DNA of 64,000 bases from SZUA-309 sp965233675 (GTDB lineage Bacteria; Pseudomonadota; Gammaproteobacteria; Pseudomonadales; Azotimanducaceae). Location of the stretch: NCBI GenBank assembly GCA_965233675.1, contig OZ247498.1, positions 3,100,001-3,164,000 on the forward strand. The letters are read 5' to 3'. Both the position numbers and the translations under genes were made by a program. Below are positions 52,112-60,267 of the stretch, piece after piece. The notes below the pieces were generated by a model. That model was given only the letters and a program-made list of their open reading frames with translations. It ran no database searches and was not told the DNA's origin. Position 1 is the first letter of the stretch. Each line of letters begins with the position of its first letter.

Positions 52112-53176
52112 ATGTACGACCCGGCACTGCCATTGCGCGCTGAACTCAGAGCCGCCCACGACGCCGGACTGGCGACAATCTGCAGACCCGGGCCGCATTG
52201 GACGGGCGCCGAGCGGCGGGCAATGGTGGAGAGTGCCCGGGCAGCGACCCGATGCGACTACTGCGCAGAGCGCAAATCGGCCCTGTCTCCCACCCATGTT
52301 TCGGGCGAACACGAAGACGGCACCGGTCTGCCGGCCACGGTGGTGGACGCCATCCATCGGATCCGAACCGATCCAGCCCGCCTCACCCGCAGCTGGTTCG
52401 ATGCGATCACGGCGCAGACCGGCAAACCGGCCTACGTGGAACTGGTGAGCGTGGTGACCACCTCGGTCATCATCGACACCCTGCACGCGGCGCTCGACCA
52501 GCCTCTGCCCGTTCTGCCCCGGGCCGAGACTGGCCCCGCCACCCAGGCAGCAACCGGCGACGTGGTGGAAGACGGCGCCTGGGTGCCCATCACCCGGGCT
52601 CCCCGGGACATGGCGGATACGGGCCTGCCGGCGGTACCGAATATTGTCCGTGCCATGGGCCTGGTGCCGGATGCGGTCGCGCTGTTTTTCAGTACTTTCC
52701 GCCCGCACTACGCGCTGAAAGACATTCAGCTGTCCATTTCTCAGGCCCAGGCCGAACTCGTCGCTTCCCGGGTTTCCGCCTGGAACGAATGTTTCTACTG
52801 AACCACCTCGCATACCATGCTGCTCCGTGCGAGCGGCGAGAAAGAAGCCGCCGAGTACGACCCCGGCGCTGTCACCGACCGGACAAAAGACTCCGGGGTT
52901 TCACACGGCGAACTCCTGATCACCCTTGCTGAGCAGACGGCGGACAGTGCCTGGCATTCGTTGAAGCAAATCCTGGCTGACGCGGTCGGGATCATGGGTA
53001 AACAACAGGCTGTGGATGCCCTTGTCGTTGCAAGCGCCTTCAACGGCATCACCCGGGTTGCCGATGCCACCGGAATTCCGTTGGACGAAAATACAGCGGA
53101 AACGACCGTGTCGATGCGCCGTGCAGCGGGGCTCGACGCCTTCGACTACCAGGCGAAAACGGAACGCTACGACTGA
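52112..53176 (+). CDS. two-domain AhpD/CMD-like selenoprotein candidate (in-frame TGA at 52799)
   Basis: 354 residues from ATG 52112 if TGA 52799-52801 is read as selenocysteine (residue 230). The N-terminal domain carries a CxxC (Cys48, Cys51 in CDYC). The second has C-F-Y-TGA-T-T-S-H, that is CxxU-x3-H where the alkylhydroperoxidase AhpD signature is CxxC-x3-H, with Sec at the peroxidatic position. The frame stays open 125 codons after the TGA and continues as the expected family C-terminus (AVGIMGKQQAVDALVVASAFNGITRVADATG). A hairpin fitting bacterial SECIS rules lies just downstream. A routine caller would give two CDS, 52112-52801 and 52817-53176. The product is probably a thiol/selenol peroxidase or reductase. 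A true stop or sequencing error remains possible. Confidence 0.8.
52799..52837 (+). promoter_or_regulatory. candidate bacterial SECIS element with its Sec UGA
   Basis: After UGA (52799-52801), GCUGCUC (52819-52825) pairs with GAGCGGC (52831-52837) over seven base pairs including one U-G, leaving the loop CGUGC. The second loop base is G (52827), followed by U. Between the UGA and this G are 25 nt, within the 16-37 nt reported for bacterial SECIS. An alternative stem CUCGCA/UGCGAG (52808-52813, about 52828-52833) is also possible. Stem strength should be tested. Confidence 0.6.
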
Positions 53177-53256
53177 GCCCTCACGCAGCGGCTTTTCGAC
53201 ACGCGAAACTCAACTGACGCATCGATCGGGTCAGTCAATCATCAGGAGGGGCCGAT

Positions 53257-53631
53257 ATGGCAACCGACAACATCACCATCATCCGCGAGTTCATCGAGGC
53301 CTGGTCGACGCTGGATGCAGACAGGCTGGCCGAGTATTTCACCGAGGACGGCATCTACCACAACATGCCCACCCAGCCGGTGAGCGGAAAGGAAAACGTC
53401 CGCACCTTCATACAGAACTTCCTCGCCACCTGGACCGAAACCCAATGGGATGTGCTCAACATTCTCGGCGAGGGAAACCTGGTGATCGCAGAGCGTCTCG
53501 ATCGGACGAAAACGTCCCTTGGCGACGTGGACCTGCCCTGCACCGGTGTGTTCGAGATGGAAGACGGCAGGATCAAGGTCTGGCGCGATTACTTCGACTT
53601 GAACACCTTCATGAGTGCCATGCAGTCCTAG
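53257..53631 (+). CDS. SnoaL-like / limonene-epoxide hydrolase-type protein
   Basis: 124 residues, NTF2-like fold. The pattern IIREFIEAWSTLDADRLAEYFTEDGIYHNMPTQPV, ERLDRTKT, CTGVFEMEDGRIKVWRDYFDLNTF is of limonene-1,2-epoxide hydrolase-like proteins, with the Asp-Arg-Asp triad expected in ERLD/R and WRDYFD. TCAGGAGGGG precedes the ATG. It is the third gene of the SDR-AhpD-SnoaL operon, 80 bp after the selenoprotein frame ends. Confidence 0.88.
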   Translation: MATDNITIIREFIEAWSTLDADRLAEYFTEDGIYHNMPTQPVSGKENVRTFIQNFLATWTETQWDVLNILGEGNLVIAERLDRTKTSLGDVDLPCTGVFEMEDGRIKVWRDYFDLNTFMSAMQS

Positions 53632-53673
53632 CGCCACAGGTCTTGTGGCGTCACGTGGCGGCTTGCGCGGCGT

Positions 53674-54555
53674 TCAGGCTGACCGCGTCAGATCGTCGAT
53701 GTCTGCGGTGATCTCCTGCCAGAGCGCCTCGGGCAGGTCGTGGCCCATGCCCTCCACCACTCTCAGTCTGGACCCTTTCAGAGCCTGATGAGTGTCGTGC
53801 CCACCCTCCACCCGCACCAGCGGGTCCTGATCGCCGTGAATGACCAGCGCCGGCAGGTTCAGTGCCTCCAGTGCCGGGCGCCGATTGCCATGGGCAGCGA
53901 TCGCCGCCATCTGTCGGGCAACACCTTCGGGATAGAACGAGCGGTCATAGCCTTCCGCCGCTCTGGCACGCGCCTCTTCCTCCGGCGTCGGGTATCCGGG
54001 CGAGCCGATTACCTTGCCGACCCGGACCGTGCGGTCGATGGCTTCTTCCCGATTCGTCGCCGCCGGGCTCAGCATCGCGGCAATCGCCTCGTCGGTGCTC
54101 GGCGGCAGTTCCGGATTCCCTGTGGAAGACATGATGGAAGTGAGCGAGCGCACGCGCTCCGGTGCACTGAGCGCCATGGCCTGCACGATCATGCCACCCA
54201 TCGAAGCACCACAGATATGGGCGGCTTTCACTTCCAGTTCGTCGAGCAGACCGAACGCATCCGCCGCCATGTCATCGAGCGTGTAGGGTGCCCCGGCCGG
54301 TTCACCGGCAATCAGCCGCTGGGCGATCTCTCCCATATCCGGCACACCCATGTGGCCGAATTTTTCGGACAGGCCCGAATCACGATTGTCGAAGCGGATG
54401 ACGAAATGATCTTTGTCGGCGAGCATCCGGCAGAAGCCGTCCCGCCAGTGAATCATCTGAGCCCCCAGACCCATCACCATCAGCAGCGGCCGACCCGACT
54501 CGGAACCGAAAGTGTCATATTCAATGGTGATGCCGTTGGCAGTGATCTGAGCCAT
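53674..54555 (-). CDS. alpha/beta hydrolase
   Basis: 293 residues from ATG 54555 (MAQITANGITIEY). The nucleophile is Ser in GASMGGM; the acid is in HGDQDPLV and the His in GMGHDLP. MGLGAQMIHWRDGFC and RFDNRDSGLSEKF match esterase/epoxide-hydrolase-like proteins of aromatic degradation and quorum-signal type groups. The substrate is unknown. It is divergent from the next epoxide hydrolase with 125 bp between. Confidence 0.9.
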   Translation of the reverse strand: MAQITANGITIEYDTFGSESGRPLLMVMGLGAQMIHWRDGFCRMLADKDHFVIRFDNRDSGLSEKFGHMGVPDMGEIAQRLIAGEPAGAPYTLDDMAADAFGLLDELEVKAAHICGASMGGMIVQAMALSAPERVRSLTSIMSSTGNPELPPSTDEAIAAMLSPAATNREEAIDRTVRVGKVIGSPGYPTPEEEARARAAEGYDRSFYPEGVARQMAAIAAHGNRRPALEALNLPALVIHGDQDPLVRVEGGHDTHQALKGSRLRVVEGMGHDLPEALWQEITADIDDLTRSA

Positions 54556-54680
54556 CTGGGGTTCCTCTGGATTGGTCCGGACTGACCTGAATGAATTGGA
54601 TTGAAGAAAGCGGGGGATTCTTGCCAAACTGCCTGGCAGCAGTCAAACACATTCAAGAACGCACATTCAGGAACCGAACC

Positions 54681-55625
54681 ATGCAGACGCCCTTCCCAGA
54701 CCCCGAAATCGTCTCCGTCAACGGCATCGAACTGGAGGTGTTTCAGGCCGGTCCCCGGGATGGGACGCCCATCGTGCTCTGTCATGGCTGGCCGGAACAC
54801 GCTTTCTCCTGGCGCCATCAGGTGCCCGTGCTGGTGGCGGCCGGCTATCATGTGATCGTTCCAAACCAGCGCGGTTACGGCCGTTCCAGCCGGCCGGAGG
54901 CCGTGGAAGACTACGACATCACCCACCTCACCGGCGATCTGGTGGCGCTGCTGGATCACTACGGGCACGAGCGGGCCCTGTTCGTTGGCCATGATTGGGG
55001 AGCGATCATCGTCTGGGCCCAGGCCATGCTGCATGCCGATCGGGTTGCCGGGGTGATCAACCTTTCCGTGCCCTTCATGCAGCGGGGCGATACGCCCTGG
55101 GTGGATTTCTGGGAACAGGCCCTGGGCGGCGATTTCTACATCGTACACTTCAACCGGCAGCCCGGCGTGGCGGACGCCGCCTTCGCCGCCAACACGGAAA
55201 ACCTTCTGCGAAACCTGTACCGGACCAATCAATGGCTGCATGACCCGGTGGATCTGGGTCCGGGGATGCCGATGGTCAACATGGCGAGCGCTGATGAAAT
55301 GCCAGGCGAGCTCATGATGAGCACCGAAGATCTGAACGTGTTCGTCAACAGCTTCAATCACTCGGGCTTCACCGGGGGCATCAACTGGTACCGCAACTTC
55401 AATCGGAACTGGGAGATCCTCGGCGACTACGAGCAGAAGATCAGTCAGCCGACCCTGATGATCTACGGCAGTCACGACATGGTGCCGCCCTCACCCGACC
55501 TCGACCAGGTGGTGGCCGACCTGGAAACCGTCACCCTGGATTGCGGGCACTGGATTCAACAGGAACGCCCGGAAGAGACGAACAGGGCCATGCTGGACTG
55601 GCTGGGTCGGCGTTACCCGGCCTGA
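54681..55625 (+). CDS. epoxide-hydrolase-type alpha/beta hydrolase
   Basis: 314 residues from ATG 54681. The oxyanion region is HGWPEHAFSWRHQ and the nucleophile is Asp in VGHDWGAIIVW, the mark of epoxide hydrolases and haloalkane-dehalogenase relatives. The His is in CGHWIQQERPEE. It shares a divergent promoter region with the previous hydrolase. Confidence 0.92.
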   Translation: MQTPFPDPEIVSVNGIELEVFQAGPRDGTPIVLCHGWPEHAFSWRHQVPVLVAAGYHVIVPNQRGYGRSSRPEAVEDYDITHLTGDLVALLDHYGHERALFVGHDWGAIIVWAQAMLHADRVAGVINLSVPFMQRGDTPWVDFWEQALGGDFYIVHFNRQPGVADAAFAANTENLLRNLYRTNQWLHDPVDLGPGMPMVNMASADEMPGELMMSTEDLNVFVNSFNHSGFTGGINWYRNFNRNWEILGDYEQKISQPTLMIYGSHDMVPPSPDLDQVVADLETVTLDCGHWIQQERPEETNRAMLDWLGRRYPA

Positions 55626-55663
55626 GCACGCCGGAATCTCCGGAACCGAGCAGCCGGCGCTGA

Positions 55664-56047
55664 TTACAATATGGCGATCAGGGCGCCGATCAGTCCCCCG
55701 GCGATAAGCGCAATGTTCGCCGCCACGGTGATTATCATGCCGGGCCCGCGCTTTTCCGCATCTTTCGAGTAGGTCCGGAAATACAGTGCCCGGCCGATCA
55801 GAAAGGCCACACCCGCCGCCGCCGCAAAGAGATCGTTCGCATAGTATGCGGTCGCGAACAGCGCCGGAATGAAAATGATCAGCTGTTCCAGGGTATTCTG
55901 ATGCGCCCGGTAAACCCGCTCGAAATCCGGATGTCCGCTCACGGCTGGTGCCTGGACGCCCGTTCTGCCTCTCGCACCACCCACCTGCACGCCGAAGTAC
56001 AGATATTCGATCAGTGCCAGCATGGCGATGATGGTCACGTATGCCAT
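55664..56047 (-). CDS. MAPEG family membrane protein
   Basis: 127 residues, four transmembrane helices. The family pattern is FERVYRAHQNTLEQLIIFIPALFATAYYA and the FLIGRALYF(R) segment near the end. MAPEG proteins include glutathione transferases and related membrane-associated enzymes. It follows the thioesterase gene on the same strand by 35 bp. Confidence 0.92.
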   Translation of the reverse strand: MAYVTIIAMLALIEYLYFGVQVGGARGRTGVQAPAVSGHPDFERVYRAHQNTLEQLIIFIPALFATAYYANDLFAAAAGVAFLIGRALYFRTYSKDAEKRGPGMIITVAANIALIAGGLIGALIAIL

Positions 56048-56082
56048 TGTATTGTCCCCTGTTTCTTATCGCGCCCGAGCTG

Positions 56083-56481
56083 TCAGGCTCTTGTCATGAA
56101 GCTGGCCGTCGCCTCGGCGACCACCGCTTCGTCATCTATCCGCACCACCTTTCCTTCCATCAGCGCCAGTCGGCCTTTGCGCTTCAGGCAGCGGCCTTCC
56201 AGACGCACAGGCGTACCGATGGGCAACTCGTCGCGATAGCGGATCTCGGCTTTGGCCGTCATACACTGGATACCCTGCAGCCAGAGCCAGTTCGCCATCA
56301 CATCGTCGAGCAGGCTGAAGACGATGCCGCCGTGGGTGACTCCCTTGTACCCGGCGTGCACCTCCTGCCCGGTGAATTCAGAACGACAGACATCACCGTC
56401 CATCCTGAATTCCAGCTTGAGGCCGATGGGATTGCCTGGTCCGCAGACAAAGCAGCCATTGGATTCACTTCTCAGACTCAC
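56083..56481 (-). CDS. PaaI-family hot-dog thioesterase
   Basis: 132 residues from a GTG at 56481. The hot-dog core is seen in HAGYKGVTHGGIVFSLLDDVMANW (catalytic Asp region), and KAEIRYRDELPIGTPVRLEGR. Starts with CFVCGPGNPIGLKLEF, a Cys pair seen in some PaaI relatives. The start codon abuts the left end of the palindromic repeat element, which may have replaced the native promoter. Confidence 0.87.
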   Translation of the reverse strand: MSLRSESNGCFVCGPGNPIGLKLEFRMDGDVCRSEFTGQEVHAGYKGVTHGGIVFSLLDDVMANWLWLQGIQCMTAKAEIRYRDELPIGTPVRLEGRCLKRKGRLALMEGKVVRIDDEAVVAEATASFMTRA

Positions 56482-56762
56482 TTAAGGAACCTCTGATCAG
56501 CTCACGAAAGCTCAGAGTTTAACGCGCTTGTCCTGGCAAGGCGCACGCCGCAGTCAATGTCGAGCACCTTGGCAAGGTGTGCAACGCAGCCAGGGCAAGC
56601 GCGTTCAGCTCCCGAAGGGCCCGAACTACGGGGCCTGTGGACTTCGTTACCCTGCTTGCCAAGGTCACCGACATTGGCCGCGCAGGGTGCCTCGCCACAG
56701 ACCCCGTAGTTCGGGCTGAGCTAACGTGAGTTAATCAGAGGTTCCTTAAGAAACCTCTGATT
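56482..56762. repeat. MITE-like nested palindromic element
   Basis: The 34-bp ends are inverted repeats (56482-56515 and 56716-56749, 30 of 34 matched), beginning TTAAGGAACCTCTGAT and flanked by TTAA, which could be a 4-bp target duplication. Inside, two long inverted pairs occur: 56521-56537 with 56589-56605 (17 bp, one wobble) and 56619-56640 with 56695-56716 (22 bp, one mismatch). A third pairing, 56555-56576 with 56655-56676, is alternative. The right end continues into a 30-bp near-palindrome (56733-56762). No ORF or transposase is present. It separates the thioesterase and Nudix genes and probably affects both promoters. Confidence 0.8.
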
Positions 56763-56808
56763 GATTCAAGAAGCCGTTCGAGCGGTTATCATAGACGATG
56801 TGTATCCC

Positions 56809-57417
56809 ATGCAGTTCATTCGCGACCGCCTCGCCAGCCATCAGGCTGAGGCGTTCAGCGTCAAAGAGACCACCCGCCAGGCGGCTGTCGCCGTCATTCT
56901 GAGAGCGGACGCAGAGACAGACGCTCACGGCACTGAAATCCTCTTCATCAAGCGGGCGGAGAAAGTCGGCGACCCCTGGTCCGGCCACATGGCCTTCCCG
57001 GGCGGGCACAAAGAAGACGAAGATCAGGACCTGAAGCAGGCGGCGATCCGGGAAACCCAGGAAGAAATCGGATTGGATCTCACTGCCTCCGAATATCTTG
57101 GCCCACTCGATCAGCAGCGCGCCATGCCCCGCGGCCGGCCGCTGAACATGCTGATTGCGCCCCATGTCTTCCTGCTCCACGGTGACCCTGAGTTCACGCC
57201 CAACTATGAAGTCGATGAGGTGGTCTGGACTCACCTGGCACCGCTGATCATGAACGAGCGCCATGACTGGGAAACCCGGCCCATGGCAGGACGGCCGACC
57301 ATATTCAACGGCTACCGGCTGGAACGGGGACATTTTGTGTGGGGGCTCACCTACCGGATGCTGAAGACGTTCTTCACCGTTCTCAACCCGGACTGGGAGG
57401 AACCGCCGGAACGCTGA
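56809..57417 (+). CDS. Nudix hydrolase, CoA-pyrophosphatase type
   Basis: 202 residues from ATG 56809; an upstream TTG at 56761 is in frame but lies within the repeat element. The Nudix box runs GGHKEDEDQDLKQAAIRE followed by TQEEIGL, giving G-x5-E-x7-R-E-x2-E-E-x-G. GRPLNMLIAPHVFLL and LTYRMLKTFF are typical of NudL-like coenzyme A diphosphatases. The repeat element sits immediately upstream and may supply its promoter. Confidence 0.9.
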   Translation: MQFIRDRLASHQAEAFSVKETTRQAAVAVILRADAETDAHGTEILFIKRAEKVGDPWSGHMAFPGGHKEDEDQDLKQAAIRETQEEIGLDLTASEYLGPLDQQRAMPRGRPLNMLIAPHVFLLHGDPEFTPNYEVDEVVWTHLAPLIMNERHDWETRPMAGRPTIFNGYRLERGHFVWGLTYRMLKTFFTVLNPDWEEPPER

Positions 57418-57430
57418 TTTCCGGCCGGTG

Positions 57431-58816
57431 CTACCAGCCGTGATAGCTGGCGATCGCGAGGCCGGCGGCCACGCTGGTGAACGGATCGTGCTCCACCACC
57501 CGGCCGGGGAAGTGGTCTTCCAGAATTCTTCGGACTGCCGGAATCAGGCTGGATCCACCGGTGCAGAGCACAATGTCGATGGCATCCCGGCTCAAACCGG
57601 CCCGGGTCAGCGTATCATCCAGCGCTTCTTCCACCTGGGCGAGCTGATCAGCGATCAAATGCTCGAACTCCGCCCGGGTCATGCGGATGTCCACATCCAG
57701 TTCGGGAATGTCGAGCACGGCTTCCGGCGCCGCGGACAGCTCGGCTTTGAAGTCCTTGATGGCCTGGAACACCACATAAGAGAGATTCTGGGAGATCAGC
57801 TCGCGCAGACGCTGGAATTTGACCGCCCCGGGTCCGCCCTGTTCGATGCAGTCGAACACGGGCGTGGTGTATTTGTTCTGATTCAGGGTGTAGGTCACCG
57901 CCCAGTTCAGCAGCAGGTCCTCGTAATCCTCGAAAGGGAAGAGGGTTTCGATTTCCCGGTCCATGCCGCGCCGCTTCCAGCGCTCGCCTTTTCCGAGGAG
58001 CGGGAACAGCAGAGACCGGAACAGACGCTGATCGATGTGATCCCCACCCAGGGCGATACCATGTGTGGTCACCACATCGAATGTCTGACCGGTGCGTTTC
58101 AGGACACAGAAATCCAGTGTGCCGCCGCCGAAATCGAGGGTGAACAGCAGTTCGCCGTCCACATCCGGGTTCGCGCTCAGATAGCTGACGGCCGCGGCAA
58201 TGGGTTCCGCGTAGAAATGCTGCTCCTGCACGCCTGCGTATTTGTAGGCCTCACCGAGTCGGGTGAGCGCGGTCTTGTTGCGGAAACCCTCCCGCCCTTC
58301 GAAGTTCACCGGATGGCCGAGGTGCGCGCCCGAAAACCGACCGGTGGCGGCGTTCAGGCCTTTGACGATCTTCAGGAGGATGGGCGTGATCAACGCAACC
58401 AGACGGAACGGGTGATCGAATACCATCAGGCGGCGAACGCTACTGTCGCCCAGAAGCCGTTTCGTGCCTCTGAACAGCCGGCCCTGCAGCCCGCTGTCGA
58501 TCACCGCCGCCCCGTAGATCTTCTGCGTCACCGTGTCGACCGGGGCCAGGCTCTCCGAATCTCCATGCTCGACGAACTGGCTGGTTTCGCCGATCACTTC
58601 CGGGATCAGTTCAACGGTGCGGCCGGTGTTGTCCTGGATATAGTGATCAATGGCCTGCTGACCGGTCAGGGTCTGCAGATCCCGATCGATATAGGTCGCG
58701 GAGGGCATGATCGGACCGGACGATTCGAGGTCGATCAGGACCAGATTTTCCCCGTCGTAGACGGCCGCAGCACTGTTGGTGGTGCCGAAATCGATGCCGA
58801 TACCCGGGCCGCTCAT
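57431..58816 (-). CDS. Hsp70-like ATPase without substrate-binding domain (YegD-like)
   Basis: 461 residues, an Hsp70 nucleotide-binding domain only. Motifs are GIDFGTTNSAAAVYD (phosphate 1), LFTLDFGGGTLDFCVLK (phosphate 2) and VLCTGGSSLIPAVRR (adenosine). The beta-sandwich substrate domain is absent. It matches the YegD group of DnaK-like proteins of unknown role. The Nudix gene converges with it (13-bp gap). Confidence 0.92.
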   Translation of the reverse strand: MSGPGIGIDFGTTNSAAAVYDGENLVLIDLESSGPIMPSATYIDRDLQTLTGQQAIDHYIQDNTGRTVELIPEVIGETSQFVEHGDSESLAPVDTVTQKIYGAAVIDSGLQGRLFRGTKRLLGDSSVRRLMVFDHPFRLVALITPILLKIVKGLNAATGRFSGAHLGHPVNFEGREGFRNKTALTRLGEAYKYAGVQEQHFYAEPIAAAVSYLSANPDVDGELLFTLDFGGGTLDFCVLKRTGQTFDVVTTHGIALGGDHIDQRLFRSLLFPLLGKGERWKRRGMDREIETLFPFEDYEDLLLNWAVTYTLNQNKYTTPVFDCIEQGGPGAVKFQRLRELISQNLSYVVFQAIKDFKAELSAAPEAVLDIPELDVDIRMTRAEFEHLIADQLAQVEEALDDTLTRAGLSRDAIDIVLCTGGSSLIPAVRRILEDHFPGRVVEHDPFTSVAAGLAIASYHGW

Positions 58817-58874
58817 GTGTCAGCCCCCAGCGACCGCAGCGCCAGCGCGCGGACTTCTGTCTCGAGAAACATAC

Positions 58875-59528
58875 TCATGCGGGCGGGGTGTAGTCCTCGA
58901 TATACGCCGGTGTCTCCACACCGGGCTTCAGATCCGGGTTCGCCTGCAGCGGCCCGACCATCGTGCGCAGAGGAATCACACCCGCCCAGACATCCGCGTC
59001 CAGATCTTCGTCCGCATCGACGGCAGGCCCGTTGCGAATTTTCGTGGAGGCTTCGTTGATCGGCACCCGGACTGCCGCCGTGGCTGCCAGTTCCTGCCGG
59101 GTCGCAGGCCGCACGGCCGCCCCATGGCCTGGAATCAGCGCTTCCACGAAGGCATCGAGAATCTCTTCGTGCTCGTCTGCCGGCACGGCCTCCCCTTCAC
59201 CGAAGACCACCACCGAACGGTAGTTCATGGAACAGTGGAAACCGGATCGGGCAACCACGATGCCATCTGCCCGCATGACGGAGATGGCGGCCAGGCCACC
59301 ACCGCCCAGATGCTTCAGAAAGGCGGCCTGACGATTGCCATGCAGATACAGGTAGTCACCGCGACGCATGTAGAGCGTCGGAATGATCCGCGGCTCGCCA
59401 TTCTCCACGTAAGAGACGTGGGCGATGTGGCCGGCATCCAGTACGGCGCGAATGGACTCGAGATCATATCGGCCACGATCCCGGATGCGCCGGACCCGGG
59501 TCCGGTCGGTGCCCGATCCATCGCTCAC
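58875..59528 (-). CDS. pyridoxamine 5'-phosphate oxidase-family flavin-binding protein
   Basis: 217 residues, split-barrel FMN fold. RVRRIRDRGRYDLESIRAVLDAGHIAHVSYVENGEPRIIPTLYMRRGDYLYLHG followed by RQAAFLKH is the usual start of this group; SVVVFGEGEAV is a later strand. Such proteins bind FMN and have mostly unknown substrates. Its start overlaps the msrA stop by ATGA. Confidence 0.92.
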   Translation of the reverse strand: MSDGSGTDRTRVRRIRDRGRYDLESIRAVLDAGHIAHVSYVENGEPRIIPTLYMRRGDYLYLHGNRQAAFLKHLGGGGLAAISVMRADGIVVARSGFHCSMNYRSVVVFGEGEAVPADEHEEILDAFVEALIPGHGAAVRPATRQELAATAAVRVPINEASTKIRNGPAVDADEDLDADVWAGVIPLRTMVGPLQANPDLKPGVETPAYIEDYTPPA

Positions 59529-60190
59529 GAGGCAGCGACCAGACCGCTGACGTTACAACCCACTCCGGTACCACCCAGACCACAGTACCCATTCGGCACT
59601 TTCGCCAGATACTGCTGGTGGTAGTGCTCGGCATAGTAGAAGGTTCCGGCAGCATCGATCTCCGTGGTGATCTCACCGTGACCGGCCTGATTCAGCGCCT
59701 GCTGGTAGGCCGCGCGGGATGCTGCCGCCATTTTGGCCTGCTCTTCATCGGTGGTGTAGATGGCTGAACGGTACTGCGTACCCACGTCGTTACCCTGCCG
59801 CATGCCCTGAGTGGGATCGTGAGACTCCCAGAAAATTTTCAGCAGGCCCGCATAGTCAATCACCGCGGGATCGTAGACCACCAGCACGGCTTCGGTGTGC
59901 CCCGTGCGGCCGGAGCAGACCTCTTCATAGCTCGGATTCGGAGTGAATCCGCCGGCGTAGCCCACCGCGGTGCTGAAAACGCCCTCTGTCTCCCAGAACC
60001 GGCGTTCCGCACCCCAGAAGCAGCCCAGACCGAACACGGCCGTCTGCATTCCCTCAGGGAATGGGCCTTCGAGGGGGTGCCCGTTCACAAAGTGGGCGGC
60101 TGGCACGGCCATGACCTCACTGCGGCCCGGTAGTGCTTCCTTTTCTTCTGGCATGCGGAGCTTTTTGCCCAGCAACTGGTCCAACGACAT
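59525..60190 (-). CDS. msrA: peptide methionine-S-sulfoxide reductase
   Basis: 221 residues. The active-site motif GCFWGAERRFW (Cys at about 56) is intact, with VGYAGGFTPNPSYEEVCSGRTGHTEAV and the C-terminal YHQQYLAKVPNGYCG carrying a resolving Cys. It reduces methionine-S-sulfoxide in oxidised proteins using thioredoxin. Translationally coupled to the PNPOx-like gene, both probably forming an oxidative-stress unit. The N-terminal extension (to 45) is typical of longer MsrA proteins. Confidence 0.96.
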   Translation of the reverse strand: MSLDQLLGKKLRMPEEKEALPGRSEVMAVPAAHFVNGHPLEGPFPEGMQTAVFGLGCFWGAERRFWETEGVFSTAVGYAGGFTPNPSYEEVCSGRTGHTEAVLVVYDPAVIDYAGLLKIFWESHDPTQGMRQGNDVGTQYRSAIYTTDEEQAKMAAASRAAYQQALNQAGHGEITTEIDAAGTFYYAEHYHQQYLAKVPNGYCGLGGTGVGCNVSGLVAAS

Positions 60191-60267
60191 GGCTGACTCC
60201 CACGAATTTCAGGAGGCTGGAAATCATACCCTTCATCCACCCCCGTACAAGTGCTATAAGTGCGCGC

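Noticed and set aside
52112..52801. Ordinary truncated AhpD gene plus a separate downstream ORF at 52817-53176
   Set aside because: Both parts are in one frame, the break is a TGA exactly at the active-site Cys, and neither half makes a complete active site alone. A pseudogene or read error cannot be excluded but is the less likely reading.
56521..56716. tRNA, IS element or CRISPR in the palindromic region
   Set aside because: No cloverleaf, no transposase ORF and no regular repeat-spacer pattern; the structure is nested inverted repeats.
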